From the NCBI RefSeq assembly GCF_000422845.1, contig NZ_KE383932.1:60045-124044 (forward strand): DNA of 64,000 bases, read 5' to 3'. This document shows, in pieces, positions 45,801 to 53,862 of the stretch. Numbering within the stretch: the stretch's first letter is position 1; every line of letters begins with the position of its first letter. Made by a program: the position numbers and the translations under genes. Source of the stretch: Oceanobacter kriegii DSM 6294. Lineage in GTDB: Bacteria; Pseudomonadota; Gammaproteobacteria; Pseudomonadales; Oceanobacteraceae. The notes under the pieces are model-generated. The model was given only the letters and a program-made list of their open reading frames with translations. It was not told where the DNA came from and searched no databases.

Positions 45801-46826
45801 GTGATAGAAGCTAAAATTAAATTCATTGATGTTTTGAAATGTGGCTTTTACTCTAGGAATACAGCCTCTCCACTGTTTGGGTCACTATGCGACTCATTTG
45901 ATGATTTGATTAGCTGGGCATCTAGTAAAAAAAAGATCATTAACACCCAAACTTTTACTGGTACGAATATCGGTAATATAAAAAACGTATACTATTTAGA
46001 CTCGTCCAAAGACTCTAGTAACGATGATTTTGTTATTGTTCTTTGGAATGAAACTTTACACTCAGATGGTACGACCCTAGGAATAAACCCGAACTCGGCC
46101 ATCGGTAAGACATCGATTCTTTCAACATCATTCAGTGACCCTGATGCGATACCCGGAGTTCCTAGTTATTTCTGGGTGGTCCCGAAAAAGAAAGTATGCG
46201 CGACTATTAAATTTGGTCATTCAGAAACTGGAAAAGGCGCATTTGATGAATATGTGAATGGTTTTCTTTCAACGTATTCAAAATATAGAGTTATAAATCA
46301 ATCGAATAATATTGTTGGGTATAGTGGTTCTGGGACTTCATCCGACTTGAAAGATCCATCTCCACTTCCTAATTTTGTAACTAAGTATAGTCACTCAAAC
46401 GCTGTACTCACAGAAGTGCTTGGGAATGCAAACAATATTACACAGATTCTTAAAGTAAGGAATATTGAATCATCTACTGCTGTTTCATCAAATAAAGTTG
46501 TCGACTTCCTTTCTGATTTGCTTAGGGTTACCCCAAATATAAGCTCGAAAAAAACTTACAAGGTGTGGGAAAAAATTACATACAAGCCTACTGTAGATGA
46601 GATTAAGGAGATTTTTGAAAACTATCATCAAAACACACTTCCATCGCCAGTAGACCAGGTAGGGTTTGTCTACAATAATGGTGGAAAAACAATGTTGGAT
46701 CGCAAGTTTATCAGTGAGAAGATAGATTTAGATCTAAATTATAAAAGAGGTACAACGATTTCGGCGAATGATCTTCTGATCGCTCTGAGGCCTATCAGAC
46801 AGTCGCTGCTTTCTGCTTTGGATTAG
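45801..46826 (+). CDS. Uncharacterised AT-rich gene, first of a two-gene cassette
   Basis: I do not recognise the product. A GTG at 45801 lies 5 bp after AGAGG and is the preferred start (341 residues, VIEAKIKFIDVLKCGFYSR). The frame is open from a TTG at 45762 without a good ribosome-binding site. The protein is soluble in appearance, with no signal peptide or membrane helix. It is rich in Ser, Asn and Lys and has blocks such as VPSYFWVVPKKKVCATIKFG and the Lys/Ile-rich KVWEKITYKPTVDEIKEIF. Codon use (many ATA, AGA and AAA) and AT content contrast sharply with groEL and the rest of the window, a sign of transfer. It is 10 bp upstream of a membrane-protein gene, so the two are a unit, possibly a defence or toxin cassette; this is only inference. 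Confidence 0.78.
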   Translation: MIEAKIKFIDVLKCGFYSRNTASPLFGSLCDSFDDLISWASSKKKIINTQTFTGTNIGNIKNVYYLDSSKDSSNDDFVIVLWNETLHSDGTTLGINPNSAIGKTSILSTSFSDPDAIPGVPSYFWVVPKKKVCATIKFGHSETGKGAFDEYVNGFLSTYSKYRVINQSNNIVGYSGSGTSSDLKDPSPLPNFVTKYSHSNAVLTEVLGNANNITQILKVRNIESSTAVSSNKVVDFLSDLLRVTPNISSKKTYKVWEKITYKPTVDEIKEIFENYHQNTLPSPVDQVGFVYNNGGKTMLDRKFISEKIDLDLNYKRGTTISANDLLIALRPIRQSLLSALD

Positions 46827-46836
46827 GAGAGGGTTG

Positions 46837-47358
46837 ATGAGAAAGTATGTGGTGATTATATTTTTAGCATCGTTTTTAACGTACCTGTGCAAGGACGTAG
46901 CGATACATCTGAAATATTCGGATCATAGCGCAGTGCTTGATTCATTGATGAATATTTCGGCCATAATATTTGCTATTGTTGGAGCCTGGATTGCAATAAT
47001 TTACCCGAAATCGCTAGTGCGTGCTTTTTCCCCTGATCCGTCAAACCCTGAGGATGTTCAAAATGACACTCGTTACCTAGGGGATCTTGTAGAGATTGTT
47101 CTCGCATCTTCTTTTGTTCTACTGTCGATACTAATAATAAAGATTGGGTTTCCATTTGTTAGAGTAATTCATAACTCTCCAACGTCAAACTTACTTCATG
47201 TAGCAGGCGTGTTTACGACCTTGCTTTTATCAATATTGCAAATTGTAAGTATAGGGAGTGTTGTGATGGCAAATTTTAAATTTTTAGGAAGTTTGAGGGA
47301 AGCTCAAGAAAGAAAGGCATTTAACGATGAATTCAGAAGAAATAATGAGGGAGAATAA
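46837..47358 (+). CDS. Uncharacterised AT-rich membrane protein, second gene of the cassette
   Basis: This 173-residue protein starts at the ATG after AGGAGAGGG. It has four probable membrane helices: YVVIIFLASFLTYLCKDVAI; LMNISAIIFAIVGAWIAIIY; IVLASSFVLLSILIIKIGF; and VFTTLLLSILQIVSIGSVVM. A charged C-terminal tail follows (REAQERKAFNDEFRRNNEGE). I know no matching family. Its AT richness equals that of the gene before it, and the short gap implies co-translation. A soluble protein followed by a small polytopic partner is a common build of two-gene anti-phage or toxin systems, but nothing in the sequence proves that here. Confidence 0.77.
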   Translation: MRKYVVIIFLASFLTYLCKDVAIHLKYSDHSAVLDSLMNISAIIFAIVGAWIAIIYPKSLVRAFSPDPSNPEDVQNDTRYLGDLVEIVLASSFVLLSILIIKIGFPFVRVIHNSPTSNLLHVAGVFTTLLLSILQIVSIGSVVMANFKFLGSLREAQERKAFNDEFRRNNEGE

Positions 47359-47387
47359 CCATTTTTTTGGCCCTGGACGGGGGGCAC

Positions 47388-47501
47388 GAGTAAACCGTAC
47401 ATCCACTCATAGATAAGCAGCTTCAACATTAAGTGCAGCATGGAGAGTAAACAGGACATCCACCGATAGATCAGCAGCTTCAATATTTAGGGCAGCATGG
47501 C
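47388..47501. repeat. Two tandem 57-bp repeats
   Basis: GAGTAAAC heads at 47388 and 47445 begin two 57-bp copies that share blocks such as CAGCTTCAA and GCAGCATGG and differ at roughly one base in six. On the minus strand they read as a 19-residue repeat (AALNIEAADLSVDVLFTLH, then AALNVEAAYL with a stop), suggesting the tail of a decayed gene. The unit follows the AT-rich cassette directly. Confidence 0.7.
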
Positions 47502-47668
47502 GTTCATGGCTTTGAGTAGTTTGCAGATTGAACAATGCAGGAAGACTCAACGTAGATTTGTTCTGGCCCTGCTGGAGTTAGTGCCATTTTGGGATTTTCA
47601 GGCGAGCGAGGCCCTCAGATGTATTTCTGATAGCAATATCAACGTCTGAGGCTTTAGTGAGAGCCAGC

Positions 47669-47874
47669 TTACCCAGCTAACAAACGGCGTGCTTGGCTTG
47701 TTCCGGTCGGCCGCTTGTATCCAAGCTGCTCACAGGCTTGTCGAACGTCGGTTTCATTGCCCGCAAACGTACTGAAACAGCGTTCAAATTGCTGGGTATG
47801 GTCAGCCATTGCTGGTCGTCCAGCCCGATGCGGCTCAGGATTGAGGCAAGTTTGTCGTCAATCGCTCCGCGTTT
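47669..47874 (-). pseudogene. Possible frame-shifted gene remnant
   Basis: On the minus strand one frame reads AIDDKLASILSRIGLDDQQWL. From an ATG at 47809 a second frame continues to a stop at 47669 (MADHTQQFERCFSTFAGNET, then DVRQACEQLGYKRPTGTSQ). Together they look like one coding sequence with a frameshift near 47812. The protein is not recognised; a mobile-element origin is possible. No start codon precedes the first part. Confidence 0.35.
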
Positions 47875-47940
47875 GTTGGGTTACCAGTTTGCGTCTCTTT
47901 CGCGGATTGCTTGCTCGCTATGCCGGCCACTGCGGATGAC

Positions 47941-47980
47941 TGGGCTCCGCCCAACAACTGCTGGGCGGGGCCCAGCCTAC
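47941..47980. repeat. GC-rich palindrome, copy 1
   Basis: TGGGCTCCGCCCAACAACTG is followed by CTGGGCGGGGCCCAGCCTAC; the ends read GTAGGCTGGGCCCCGCCC on the minus strand. A related element lies at 48945-48990. Both sit just before sequence matching the 3' end of mesD. Confidence 0.7.
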
Positions 47981-47997
47981 AAGTTGTTATGTGCTCA

Positions 47998-48070
47998 GGC
48001 GCCGAGAACTTCCTTCCTTTTAAAGTTCGTACCAGCTGCTAGAGCTGTTTGTCTCTGGACTTATGAAAAA
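47998..48070 (-). pseudogene. Remnant of the 3' end of a second mesD-like gene
   Basis: On the minus strand this reads ALAAGTNFKRKEVLGA and then a stop codon. The intact MesD encoded at 49016-50047 ends ALAAGAEIVRKEILGT. Upstream of this the frame breaks, so only about 20 codons survive. It marks either a partial duplication of mesD or the leftover of a displaced paralogue. A GC-rich palindrome lies beside both copies. Confidence 0.6.
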
Positions 48071-48211
48071 TCAGATCCGGTCAAGGCAGAATTTGGGACT
48101 TACGCCTGTATCGATCTTCAGAAAGTGTCAGTATTATCATTTGGCTTTATTTTGAGCTCTTGGAGGCAGACATGAGCCATCATTCATTTACAGGTAAAGG
48201 AATCCTTCAAA

Positions 48212-48880
48212 ATGCGTTTGATCTTTCCAGCAGTAGCTCTGATGTCATTGTCCGCTTGTGCGACTTATCAGGGGCAAATCGACGATACGCTCGCTCAAAT
48301 TCCCGCAGATCAACATGCTTACATCGCCGGAAGTTTTAGTGTTGATTGTTATGAGCGGCCGTTGGGCGGTGACTGTTGGCAGGGTTTTACTCATATGTGG
48401 TTCATGTACCGCTCTCTGGATTATCCAGCGGTTGTCGGGCGTTTGATTTCTGAACAATCCGGGATCGGTGACACAGAATACGACTGGGTGGACATTGAAA
48501 ATGGCGAAACGGGCGTATTTTTCTGCGCCAAAATGCCAGCAGGTAAGTACGAGGCTTACGATATCAGCCTGGCCAACCTCGGCCTTGGCGATGGCACCAC
48601 CAACCTAGATAAGGATGAGCAGTTCTCTGTTCCTTTTGAACTTGAACCGGGAGCCGTTACCTACATTGGCGGCGTTAAAATGACTTCTGAAAAAGGCAAA
48701 AACCTGTTTGGCTTGCCTGTTTTCGGTTTCACTGGTGTCGAGATCTCGAACGGTCGTGAGGGCGGCTTCGAGAAGGCATTGGAAAAGTGTGGCGCTTTGC
48801 CGGACTCAATTAAAAAGGTTGAAGACCTGCTGCCAGCCAATTACGACGGCAACAGTGGGTGGGTAAAGGTAACTCAGTAA
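48212..48880 (+). CDS. Predicted lipoprotein of unknown function
   Basis: This 222-residue protein has a signal peptide ending in a lipobox (LMSLSAC, Cys16), so it should be lipid-anchored in the envelope. The mature part is rich in Gly, Asp and Glu with blocks such as FFCAKMPAGKYEAYDISLAN and ELEPGAVTYIGGVKM, which suggest a beta-sandwich domain. Three or four further cysteines (YERPLGGDCW region, FFCAK, LEKCG) could pair. I do not recognise the family. An AAGGA site precedes the ATG. Its base composition is like the core genome, unlike the AT-rich cassette upstream. Confidence 0.82.
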   Translation: MRLIFPAVALMSLSACATYQGQIDDTLAQIPADQHAYIAGSFSVDCYERPLGGDCWQGFTHMWFMYRSLDYPAVVGRLISEQSGIGDTEYDWVDIENGETGVFFCAKMPAGKYEAYDISLANLGLGDGTTNLDKDEQFSVPFELEPGAVTYIGGVKMTSEKGKNLFGLPVFGFTGVEISNGREGGFEKALEKCGALPDSIKKVEDLLPANYDGNSGWVKVTQ

Positions 48881-48944
48881 ACCGACGCTGTTTATCTGAG
48901 TTATTGGATGCATAAAGAAGTTCAGGTGCTCGCCCAATCACAGA

Positions 48945-48990
48945 GGTAGGTTGGGGGCCCCGCCCAACAACTGCGGGGTGGGCTAAACCT
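48945..48990. repeat. GC-rich palindrome, copy 2
   Basis: GGTAGGTTGGGGGCCCCGCC is followed by CAACAACTGCGGGGTGGGCT and AAACC. It is related to the element at 47941-47980, sharing CCGCCCAACAACTG. Confidence 0.7.
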
Positions 48991-49015
48991 GCACTGACGT
49001 TCTGACGCCCAAATA

Positions 49016-50047
49016 TCAGGTGCCGAGAATTTCCTTCCTCACAATCTCTGCACCCGCCGCCAGCGCACGCAGTTTGCCGTTAGCGACTTCTTTGCTCAGT
49101 GGTGCCATGCCGCAGTTGGTGCATGGGTAAAGTTTGTCGGCGTCGACGAATTGCAGGGCTTTGCGCAGTACGTCGGCAACTTGTTCCGGGGTTTCTACGG
49201 TGTTGGTGGCCACGTCGATGGCGCCAACCATTACCTTTTTACCGCGAATCAGTTCAATCAGTTCCATCGGTACGTGGGAGTTCATGCATTCCAGTGAGAC
49301 GATGTCGATGCTGGATTTTTGCAGTTTCGGGAATACTTCTTCGTACTGACGCCATTCGTTGCCGAGGGTTTTCTTCCAGTCGGTGTTGGCTTTGATGCCG
49401 TAGCCGTAGCAGATGTGTACGGCGGTTTCGCATTTCAGGCCTTCGGCGGCGCGCTCCAGCGCAGCGATGCCCCAGTCGTTTACTTCGTCGAAGAAAACGT
49501 TAAATGCCGGTTCGTCGAATTGGATGATGTCGACGCCTGCCGCTTCCAGTTCTTTGGCTTCTTCGTTCAGAATTTTGGCAAATTCCCAAGCCAGTTTTTC
49601 GCGGCTTTTGTAGTGGTCGTCGTACAGGGTGTCGATCATGGTCATTGGGCCAGGCAGTGCCCATTTGATCGGTTGGTCGGTTTGGCTGCGCAGGAATTTG
49701 GCGTCTTCTACAAACACGGGTTTTTTGCGTTCTACGGCGCTGACCACGCCAGGTACGCTGGCGTCGTAGCGGTTGCGGATTTTGACGGTTTTGCGGTTTT
49801 CAAAATCGACGCCGTGCAGGTGTTCGATAAAGGTGGTTACAAAGTGCTGACGGGTTTGTTCGCCGTCGCTGACAATGTCGATGCCGGCCTGGGTTTGGTC
49901 CAGCAGGGACAAACGCAGGGCGTCTTGTTTGCCCAACACCAGTTGTTCGTCTTGCAGTTTCCACGGCGACCAAAGTTTTTCCGGTTCGGCCAGCCATACA
50001 GGTTTTGGCAGGCTGCCAGCGGTGGAGGTTGGGAGTAGCTTTTTCAT
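49016..50047 (-). CDS. mesD: Folate-independent core methionine synthase MesD
   Basis: This 343-residue protein corresponds to only the C-terminal catalytic half of MetE (itself about 750 residues). Zinc ligands are in place: His and Cys in AVHICYGYG, Glu in SLECMNSH and Cys in PCTNCGMAP. Substrate blocks GSLPKPVWL and WALPGPMTMIDT are also seen. Without the N-terminal MetE domain it should not use polyglutamyl-methyl-tetrahydrofolate in the usual way. The partner DUF1852 gene upstream identifies it as MesD, a family that needs MesX and oxygen; its methyl donor is not settled. The start MKKLLPTST is chosen over one 18 codons upstream because the extension is not conserved in character. Confidence 0.92.
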   Translation of the reverse strand: MKKLLPTSTAGSLPKPVWLAEPEKLWSPWKLQDEQLVLGKQDALRLSLLDQTQAGIDIVSDGEQTRQHFVTTFIEHLHGVDFENRKTVKIRNRYDASVPGVVSAVERKKPVFVEDAKFLRSQTDQPIKWALPGPMTMIDTLYDDHYKSREKLAWEFAKILNEEAKELEAAGVDIIQFDEPAFNVFFDEVNDWGIAALERAAEGLKCETAVHICYGYGIKANTDWKKTLGNEWRQYEEVFPKLQKSSIDIVSLECMNSHVPMELIELIRGKKVMVGAIDVATNTVETPEQVADVLRKALQFVDADKLYPCTNCGMAPLSKEVANGKLRALAAGAEIVRKEILGT

Positions 50048-50103
50048 GGTTTGAATTCTTTTCTGAGCTGAATTGGATTTTTGCGAAAACGGGTGACACA
50101 TAA

Positions 50104-50139
50104 AAAGCGGCCGACGCCTCTGTCGGGCGTCTGGCCGCT
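50104..50139 (-). terminator. Intercistronic hairpin with T-tract between mesX and mesD
   Basis: On the minus strand AGCGGCC-AGACGCC pairs with GGCGT-CGGCCGCT across a short loop, and TTTTTA follows. This is an intrinsic-terminator shape placed after mesX and before mesD, so it probably reduces mesD transcription by partial termination. Confidence 0.7.
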
Positions 50140-50162
50140 CCGCTTTCCTGTAACAAAGGTTG

Positions 50163-51170
50163 TTAGAACGCCGTGTTGTTGAACGACTGATTGTTGAAGG
50201 TCAGGTTGGAAGTCCACTGTTCAAGCAGGCCGCGGTACGGCTTGATGAAGTGCTCTTCGGCAAACTTGCCTTGCTGTTTGGCCAGCCGGCTGCGTTCTTC
50301 GCGGTCGTACACAATCTGGGTTACCGAGTGATCTGTGTGCTTCAGGTTAGGCTGGTAGGTTTGGCCAGCCACTGAGTTGGCGTTGTAGATCTCCGGGCGA
50401 TAAATCTTCTGGAAGGTTTCCATGGTGGCGATGGTGCTGATCAACTCCAGGTTGGTGTAGTCGGTCAGCAGGTCGCCAAAGAAGTAGAACGCCAGCGGTG
50501 CAACGCTGTTTGGCGGCATGAAGTAGCGCACCTGCAAGCCCATCTTCTTGAAGTACTGTTCGGTCAGCGAGGTTTCGTTTGGCTCGTATTCCACCCCCAG
50601 TACCGGGTGTTCGTTTTCGGTTTTCTGGTACACCTTGCTGTCAGACACGCTCAGGCAGATGACCGGCAGCTTGCTGAAGTGTTGGGCGTAGGTGTCGGAA
50701 TGCACAAAGCTCTGGAACAGCTTGCCGTGCAGGTCGCCAAAGTTGGCTGGCACGCTGAAGCCGGTTTTGCCTTTGTTGTATTCCAGCAGTTCAACGCTGA
50801 AGTCGTAGTCGCGCACGTAGGAGGAGAAGTTGTTACCAACGATGCCTTCAATACGTTTGTTGGTTTTGTGATCGACGATGTTGGTTTTCAGCACTTCGAT
50901 GCTTGGGAAAGACTGGCCGTTACCTTCAATCTGAATATCCACCGACACAATTTCCAGCTCTACCGAGTAACGGTCGGCACTTGGGTTGTCCCAGTAGGCC
51001 AGTGCGTTAAAGCGGTTGTTGATCATGCGCAGGGCGTTTTTCAGGTTCTGCTCGCGGCTTTCACCACGGGCCAGGTTGGCGAAGTTGGTGGTCGCACGGG
51101 TGCTTTCGGCCGGTTGGTAGTTGTGGTCGAAAGCGATGCTTTTGATGCTGAAGGTAAATTGCTGGCTCAT
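50163..51170 (-). CDS. mesX: MesX (DUF1852), partner of methionine synthase MesD
   Basis: This 335-residue protein belongs to DUF1852, now named MesX because genetic data in other bacteria show that MesD-type methionine synthases need it. Its biochemical role is not known; supply of the methyl group in an oxygen-dependent step has been proposed. Visible blocks include DHNYQPAESTRATTNFANLARG near the N-terminus, MINNRFNALAYWDNPSADRY and YFMPPNSVAPLAFYFFGDLL. No known cofactor motif stands out. It is the first gene of the pair, and a methionine-type operator lies 120-150 bp upstream. The start MSQQFTFSI fits the spacing to AGGA better than an ATG three codons earlier. Confidence 0.92.
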   Translation of the reverse strand: MSQQFTFSIKSIAFDHNYQPAESTRATTNFANLARGESREQNLKNALRMINNRFNALAYWDNPSADRYSVELEIVSVDIQIEGNGQSFPSIEVLKTNIVDHKTNKRIEGIVGNNFSSYVRDYDFSVELLEYNKGKTGFSVPANFGDLHGKLFQSFVHSDTYAQHFSKLPVICLSVSDSKVYQKTENEHPVLGVEYEPNETSLTEQYFKKMGLQVRYFMPPNSVAPLAFYFFGDLLTDYTNLELISTIATMETFQKIYRPEIYNANSVAGQTYQPNLKHTDHSVTQIVYDREERSRLAKQQGKFAEEHFIKPYRGLLEQWTSNLTFNNQSFNNTAF

Positions 51171-51293
51171 GGCGATCATTTCCTGATGATTCTGGCGAAG
51201 GCCACTTTTGGCGGCCGGTTGCGATGGGTGTATTTGTACCGAAATAGGTTGTTGAAGAAAATTGATATTGTTTCAAGGAATATTGAGGATGAC

Positions 51294-51319
51294 TCATGTT
51301 TAAACATGAAGCCGCTTCA
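51294..51319 (-). promoter_or_regulatory. Overlapping palindromes upstream of mesX, one of MetR type
   Basis: TGAAGCCGCTTCA (51307-51319) fits the MetR consensus TGAA-N5-TTCA exactly. It overlaps a perfect 16-bp palindrome TCATGTTTAAACATGA (51294-51309). Both lie 124-149 bp upstream of mesX. MetR control of a methionine synthase is expected, though no MetR gene is in the window. The second palindrome has no known owner. Confidence 0.55.
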
Positions 51320-51471
51320 CGTCGGGGTCGAAGGGTGTTGAATTGGGCTCATTCAGGGATCGCATTTTTGAAAAATGTGATCTGGTTCCGTCTGGTGATT
51401 GGAAGTGGTGATGAAGAACGGTGATGGGGAGTTGTGAGAGGGAGCGGTGATGGAGAGATAACAGCGCTGGC

Positions 51472-51553
51472 GGTGCGCAGTGCGCACCCTGCGGATGATG
51501 TTTATTCGTCTAGATTCGGGGCTGGCCAGAGTTCAGGGTGCGCAGCGCGCACC
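51472..51553. repeat. Two GTGCGCA palindromes
   Basis: GGTGCGCAGTGCGCACCC at 51472-51489 and GGGTGCGCAGCGCGCACC at 51537-51553 are close relatives of the element at 43302-43322. They sit between the 3' end of the LysR gene and the mesX promoter. Confidence 0.75.
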
Positions 51554-51579
51554 GTGCGGGATAGCGAGTTGCTGGGTGG

Positions 51580-52446
51580 CTATGGCGATTCGGCCCGGAA
51601 GGTTTCAACCAACAGGTCGTGGAATCTCGATACCGCTTTGTCGTTTTGCGAGAGCGGGCTGCGGTACACCGCCACTTGCATGGGTTCCAGTGGCCCCAGG
51701 TTGTGCTCGCTGCCCAGTATTTCCAGGTGTGGCGGCACAATGCAGCGGGTAAAAACGGCAATCGCCAAACCGCTTTCCACCGCTGCAATTTGGCCGGTGA
51801 CGCTGGAGCTGCTGTAAACAATGCGGTAGTCACGCCCTTGCTGCGCCAATGACCGGATTGCGGCGGTATGGGCGAGACTTTCTTCTTCGTACACGGCAAT
51901 GGGCAGCGGGTTTTTGCGCCAGATTTCGAAGTGCGGTGAGCCTACCCACACCATGGGTTCGTGAAACAGCGGTGTGCCCTGGTGGGGGCGGGCTTTGGAT
52001 ACCAGCCCGATGTCGAGGTCGCCACGCTCGATTTTGGGAATCAGGGCGCTCGATTGTTCGCACACCAGTTCAATCTCTACCTGATCATGCAAGGGTGTAA
52101 AGCGCTTAAGCACCGGCGTCAGGTATTTCGGGGCGTAGTCGTCGGGCACGCCGAGGCGGATGCGGCCGGTGAGTTCATCGCCGTCGAACGCGCGGCGGGT
52201 TTCGTTGTGCAAGTCCAGCATCCGGCGTGCGTAGCCAAGCAGTTTTTTGCCGTCTTCTGTCAGCGCCAGTTGCCGTGGCCCACGCAGCAACAATTGGGTA
52301 TTAAGCGCCTGTTCGAGCTTTTTCAGCTGCATGCTGACCGCCGACTGAGAGCGGTGCACCATCGGAGCAGCTGCCGACAAAGAGCCACTGTCGACAACCG
52401 CCACGAAGCACTTTAGCCAGTCTATCTGAATGTCTTGTAGCGCCAT
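51580..52446 (-). CDS. LysR-family transcriptional regulator
   Basis: This 288-residue protein has an N-terminal winged helix-turn-helix (FVAVVDSGSLSAAAPMVHRS, then QSAVSMQLKKLEQAL) and a C-terminal co-inducer domain (GRIRLGVPDDYAPKYL and later VESGLAIAVFTRC). It is divergent from azlCD with a 133-bp gap, the usual arrangement for a LysR regulator and its target, so it probably controls branched-chain amino acid export. It does not resemble MetR closely. Several T-N11-A palindromes are possible in the gap, but none stands out. Confidence 0.92.
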   Translation of the reverse strand: MALQDIQIDWLKCFVAVVDSGSLSAAAPMVHRSQSAVSMQLKKLEQALNTQLLLRGPRQLALTEDGKKLLGYARRMLDLHNETRRAFDGDELTGRIRLGVPDDYAPKYLTPVLKRFTPLHDQVEIELVCEQSSALIPKIERGDLDIGLVSKARPHQGTPLFHEPMVWVGSPHFEIWRKNPLPIAVYEEESLAHTAAIRSLAQQGRDYRIVYSSSSVTGQIAAVESGLAIAVFTRCIVPPHLEILGSEHNLGPLEPMQVAVYRSPLSQNDKAVSRFHDLLVETFRAESP

Positions 52447-52579
52447 GCCCGCCGCCTCGTTGAACTTTATCTATTTGAAAACCTAATAGTATCAGTTCGA
52501 TTTATCCGTTTTTCGATTTTTATTCAGCCCGCCATAGTGGTGCCAGATGCTGGATAACAACTTGATGAGAGCCGGATAG

Positions 52580-53329
52580 ATGAGCGAACGACAGAATGCC
52601 CAAATACGGGAGGTCTTTGACACACAGCAGGTGTGGAAGGGCTTCTGCAAGCTGGCACCGATTTCCATGTTTGTGGTGGTGTTTGGGGCGGCGTTTGGAC
52701 TAGCCGCGGCGCAGCAAGGGCTGTCGGATGCCTCGACCGTTGCCATGAGTGCGCTGGTTTTTGCCGGTTATGCCCAATTTGCCGCGTTGGATATGTGGGG
52801 CGCACAGGTGCCTTTGTTCACGCTGTTGGCAACGGTTTTTGCCATTAATGCTCGCCATTTGTTGATGGGGGCAACTTTGTATCCCTGGTTGTCGAGCATG
52901 AGTGTGCGCAAGCGCTATGGCGTGATGACGGTGGTGTCGGATGCCAACTGGGCGATGTCGTTGCAGCATTATCAAAATGGTCAGTCAGGGCTTGGGGTGT
53001 TGTTTGGTGGTGGCTTGGCTCTATGGTTGTTTTGGGTGGTTGGCACCTGGCTTGGTGTTGCCTTTGGCAGTGGCATCAGCGGTGGCAGCGCGACCATGGA
53101 ACGCTTTGGGCTGGATATGGTGGTGGGTTGCTTCCTGTTGGCGATGGCGTTTGGTGGTGAGCAACGTTTGCGTGAATGGTTGATCTGGCTGGTGGCGGGC
53201 GTTGTGTCGTTGTTGGTGTGGGGCGTGCTGGAAGCCAACAGTTATGTGGTGGCCGGAGCGGTGGCTGGCGGGTTGTTTAATGTACTGCTGCATGAGCGCA
53301 AGTCGCAGCAAACGGAGGCAAAGCCATGA
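52580..53329 (+). CDS. azlC: AzlC-family branched-chain amino acid exporter, large subunit
   Basis: This 249-residue membrane protein has about six or seven helices. The AzlC signature covers VVVFGAAFGLAAAQQG, ALVFAGYAQFAALDMW and FAINARHLLMGATLYPWL. With AzlD it forms a two-component exporter (YgaZH in E. coli) that expels valine and related amino acids, or azaleucine. Its stop codon overlaps the start of azlD by 4 nt. The first 20 residues are polar (SERQNAQIREVFDTQQVW) and cytoplasmic. Confidence 0.93.
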   Translation: MSERQNAQIREVFDTQQVWKGFCKLAPISMFVVVFGAAFGLAAAQQGLSDASTVAMSALVFAGYAQFAALDMWGAQVPLFTLLATVFAINARHLLMGATLYPWLSSMSVRKRYGVMTVVSDANWAMSLQHYQNGQSGLGVLFGGGLALWLFWVVGTWLGVAFGSGISGGSATMERFGLDMVVGCFLLAMAFGGEQRLREWLIWLVAGVVSLLVWGVLEANSYVVAGAVAGGLFNVLLHERKSQQTEAKP

Positions 53330-53640
53330 TGATTGAAACCACAGGCAACAGCCTGATTTGGCTGATGTTGGCCATGGCATTGGTGACACTGGCAACCCGC
53401 TGGGGCGGTGTGTATGTGATGTCGATGGTGCCCATTGGCCCTCGTGGGCAGCGTTTTATTGAAGGTATGTCGGGGTCGGTGTTGATTGCTTTATTGGCAC
53501 CGATGGCTGTGAAAGGCGATGTAGGGGCTCAGTGTGGTTTGTTGGCAACGGCGCTGGCGATGTTGGCGTGTCGTAAGCCAATGGTGGCCATTACCGCAGG
53601 TGTGTGTGCCGCGGCTGTTGCCCGGCAGGTGTTTGTTTGA
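53326..53640 (+). CDS. azlD: AzlD-family branched-chain amino acid exporter, small subunit
   Basis: This 104-residue membrane protein has three to four helices and the family block LVTLATRWGGVYVMSMVPIG. The C-terminal half (ALLATALAMLACRKPMVAITAGVCAAAVA region) is strongly hydrophobic. It overlaps azlC by 4 nt, so the two subunits are translationally coupled. Length is typical of AzlD. Confidence 0.92.
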   Translation: MMIETTGNSLIWLMLAMALVTLATRWGGVYVMSMVPIGPRGQRFIEGMSGSVLIALLAPMAVKGDVGAQCGLLATALAMLACRKPMVAITAGVCAAAVARQVFV

Positions 53641-53862
53641 TTGCCGGGCGTCGTTGTGGCTTCTGGGTGGGCGAGTAGGCCCACCTTCCTGTCTTTTTAT
53701 TCCATGAATTTTTTGCATAAACGCTTGCGATTGACGGTCGTTGTTTAATCAATCGTCGTCGCCGATGATTTATCCAATATCCGGGCGTTATATCCAGAAT
53801 CGGTACGAAGATATCGAATGGCTTTCGCTTGGTTATTTTCAAGGTAATCAGGGAGAAAGGCG
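53641..53862. other. Intergenic region after azlD
   Basis: This 222-bp AT-rich region contains no recognisable gene or terminator. The promoter of the next gene is expected near its right end; a GGGAGAAAGG site precedes that gene. Confidence 0.4.

Noticed and set aside
51171..51579. SAM or cobalamin riboswitch upstream of mesX
   Set aside because: No conserved riboswitch core was seen; the palindromes present fit protein operators.
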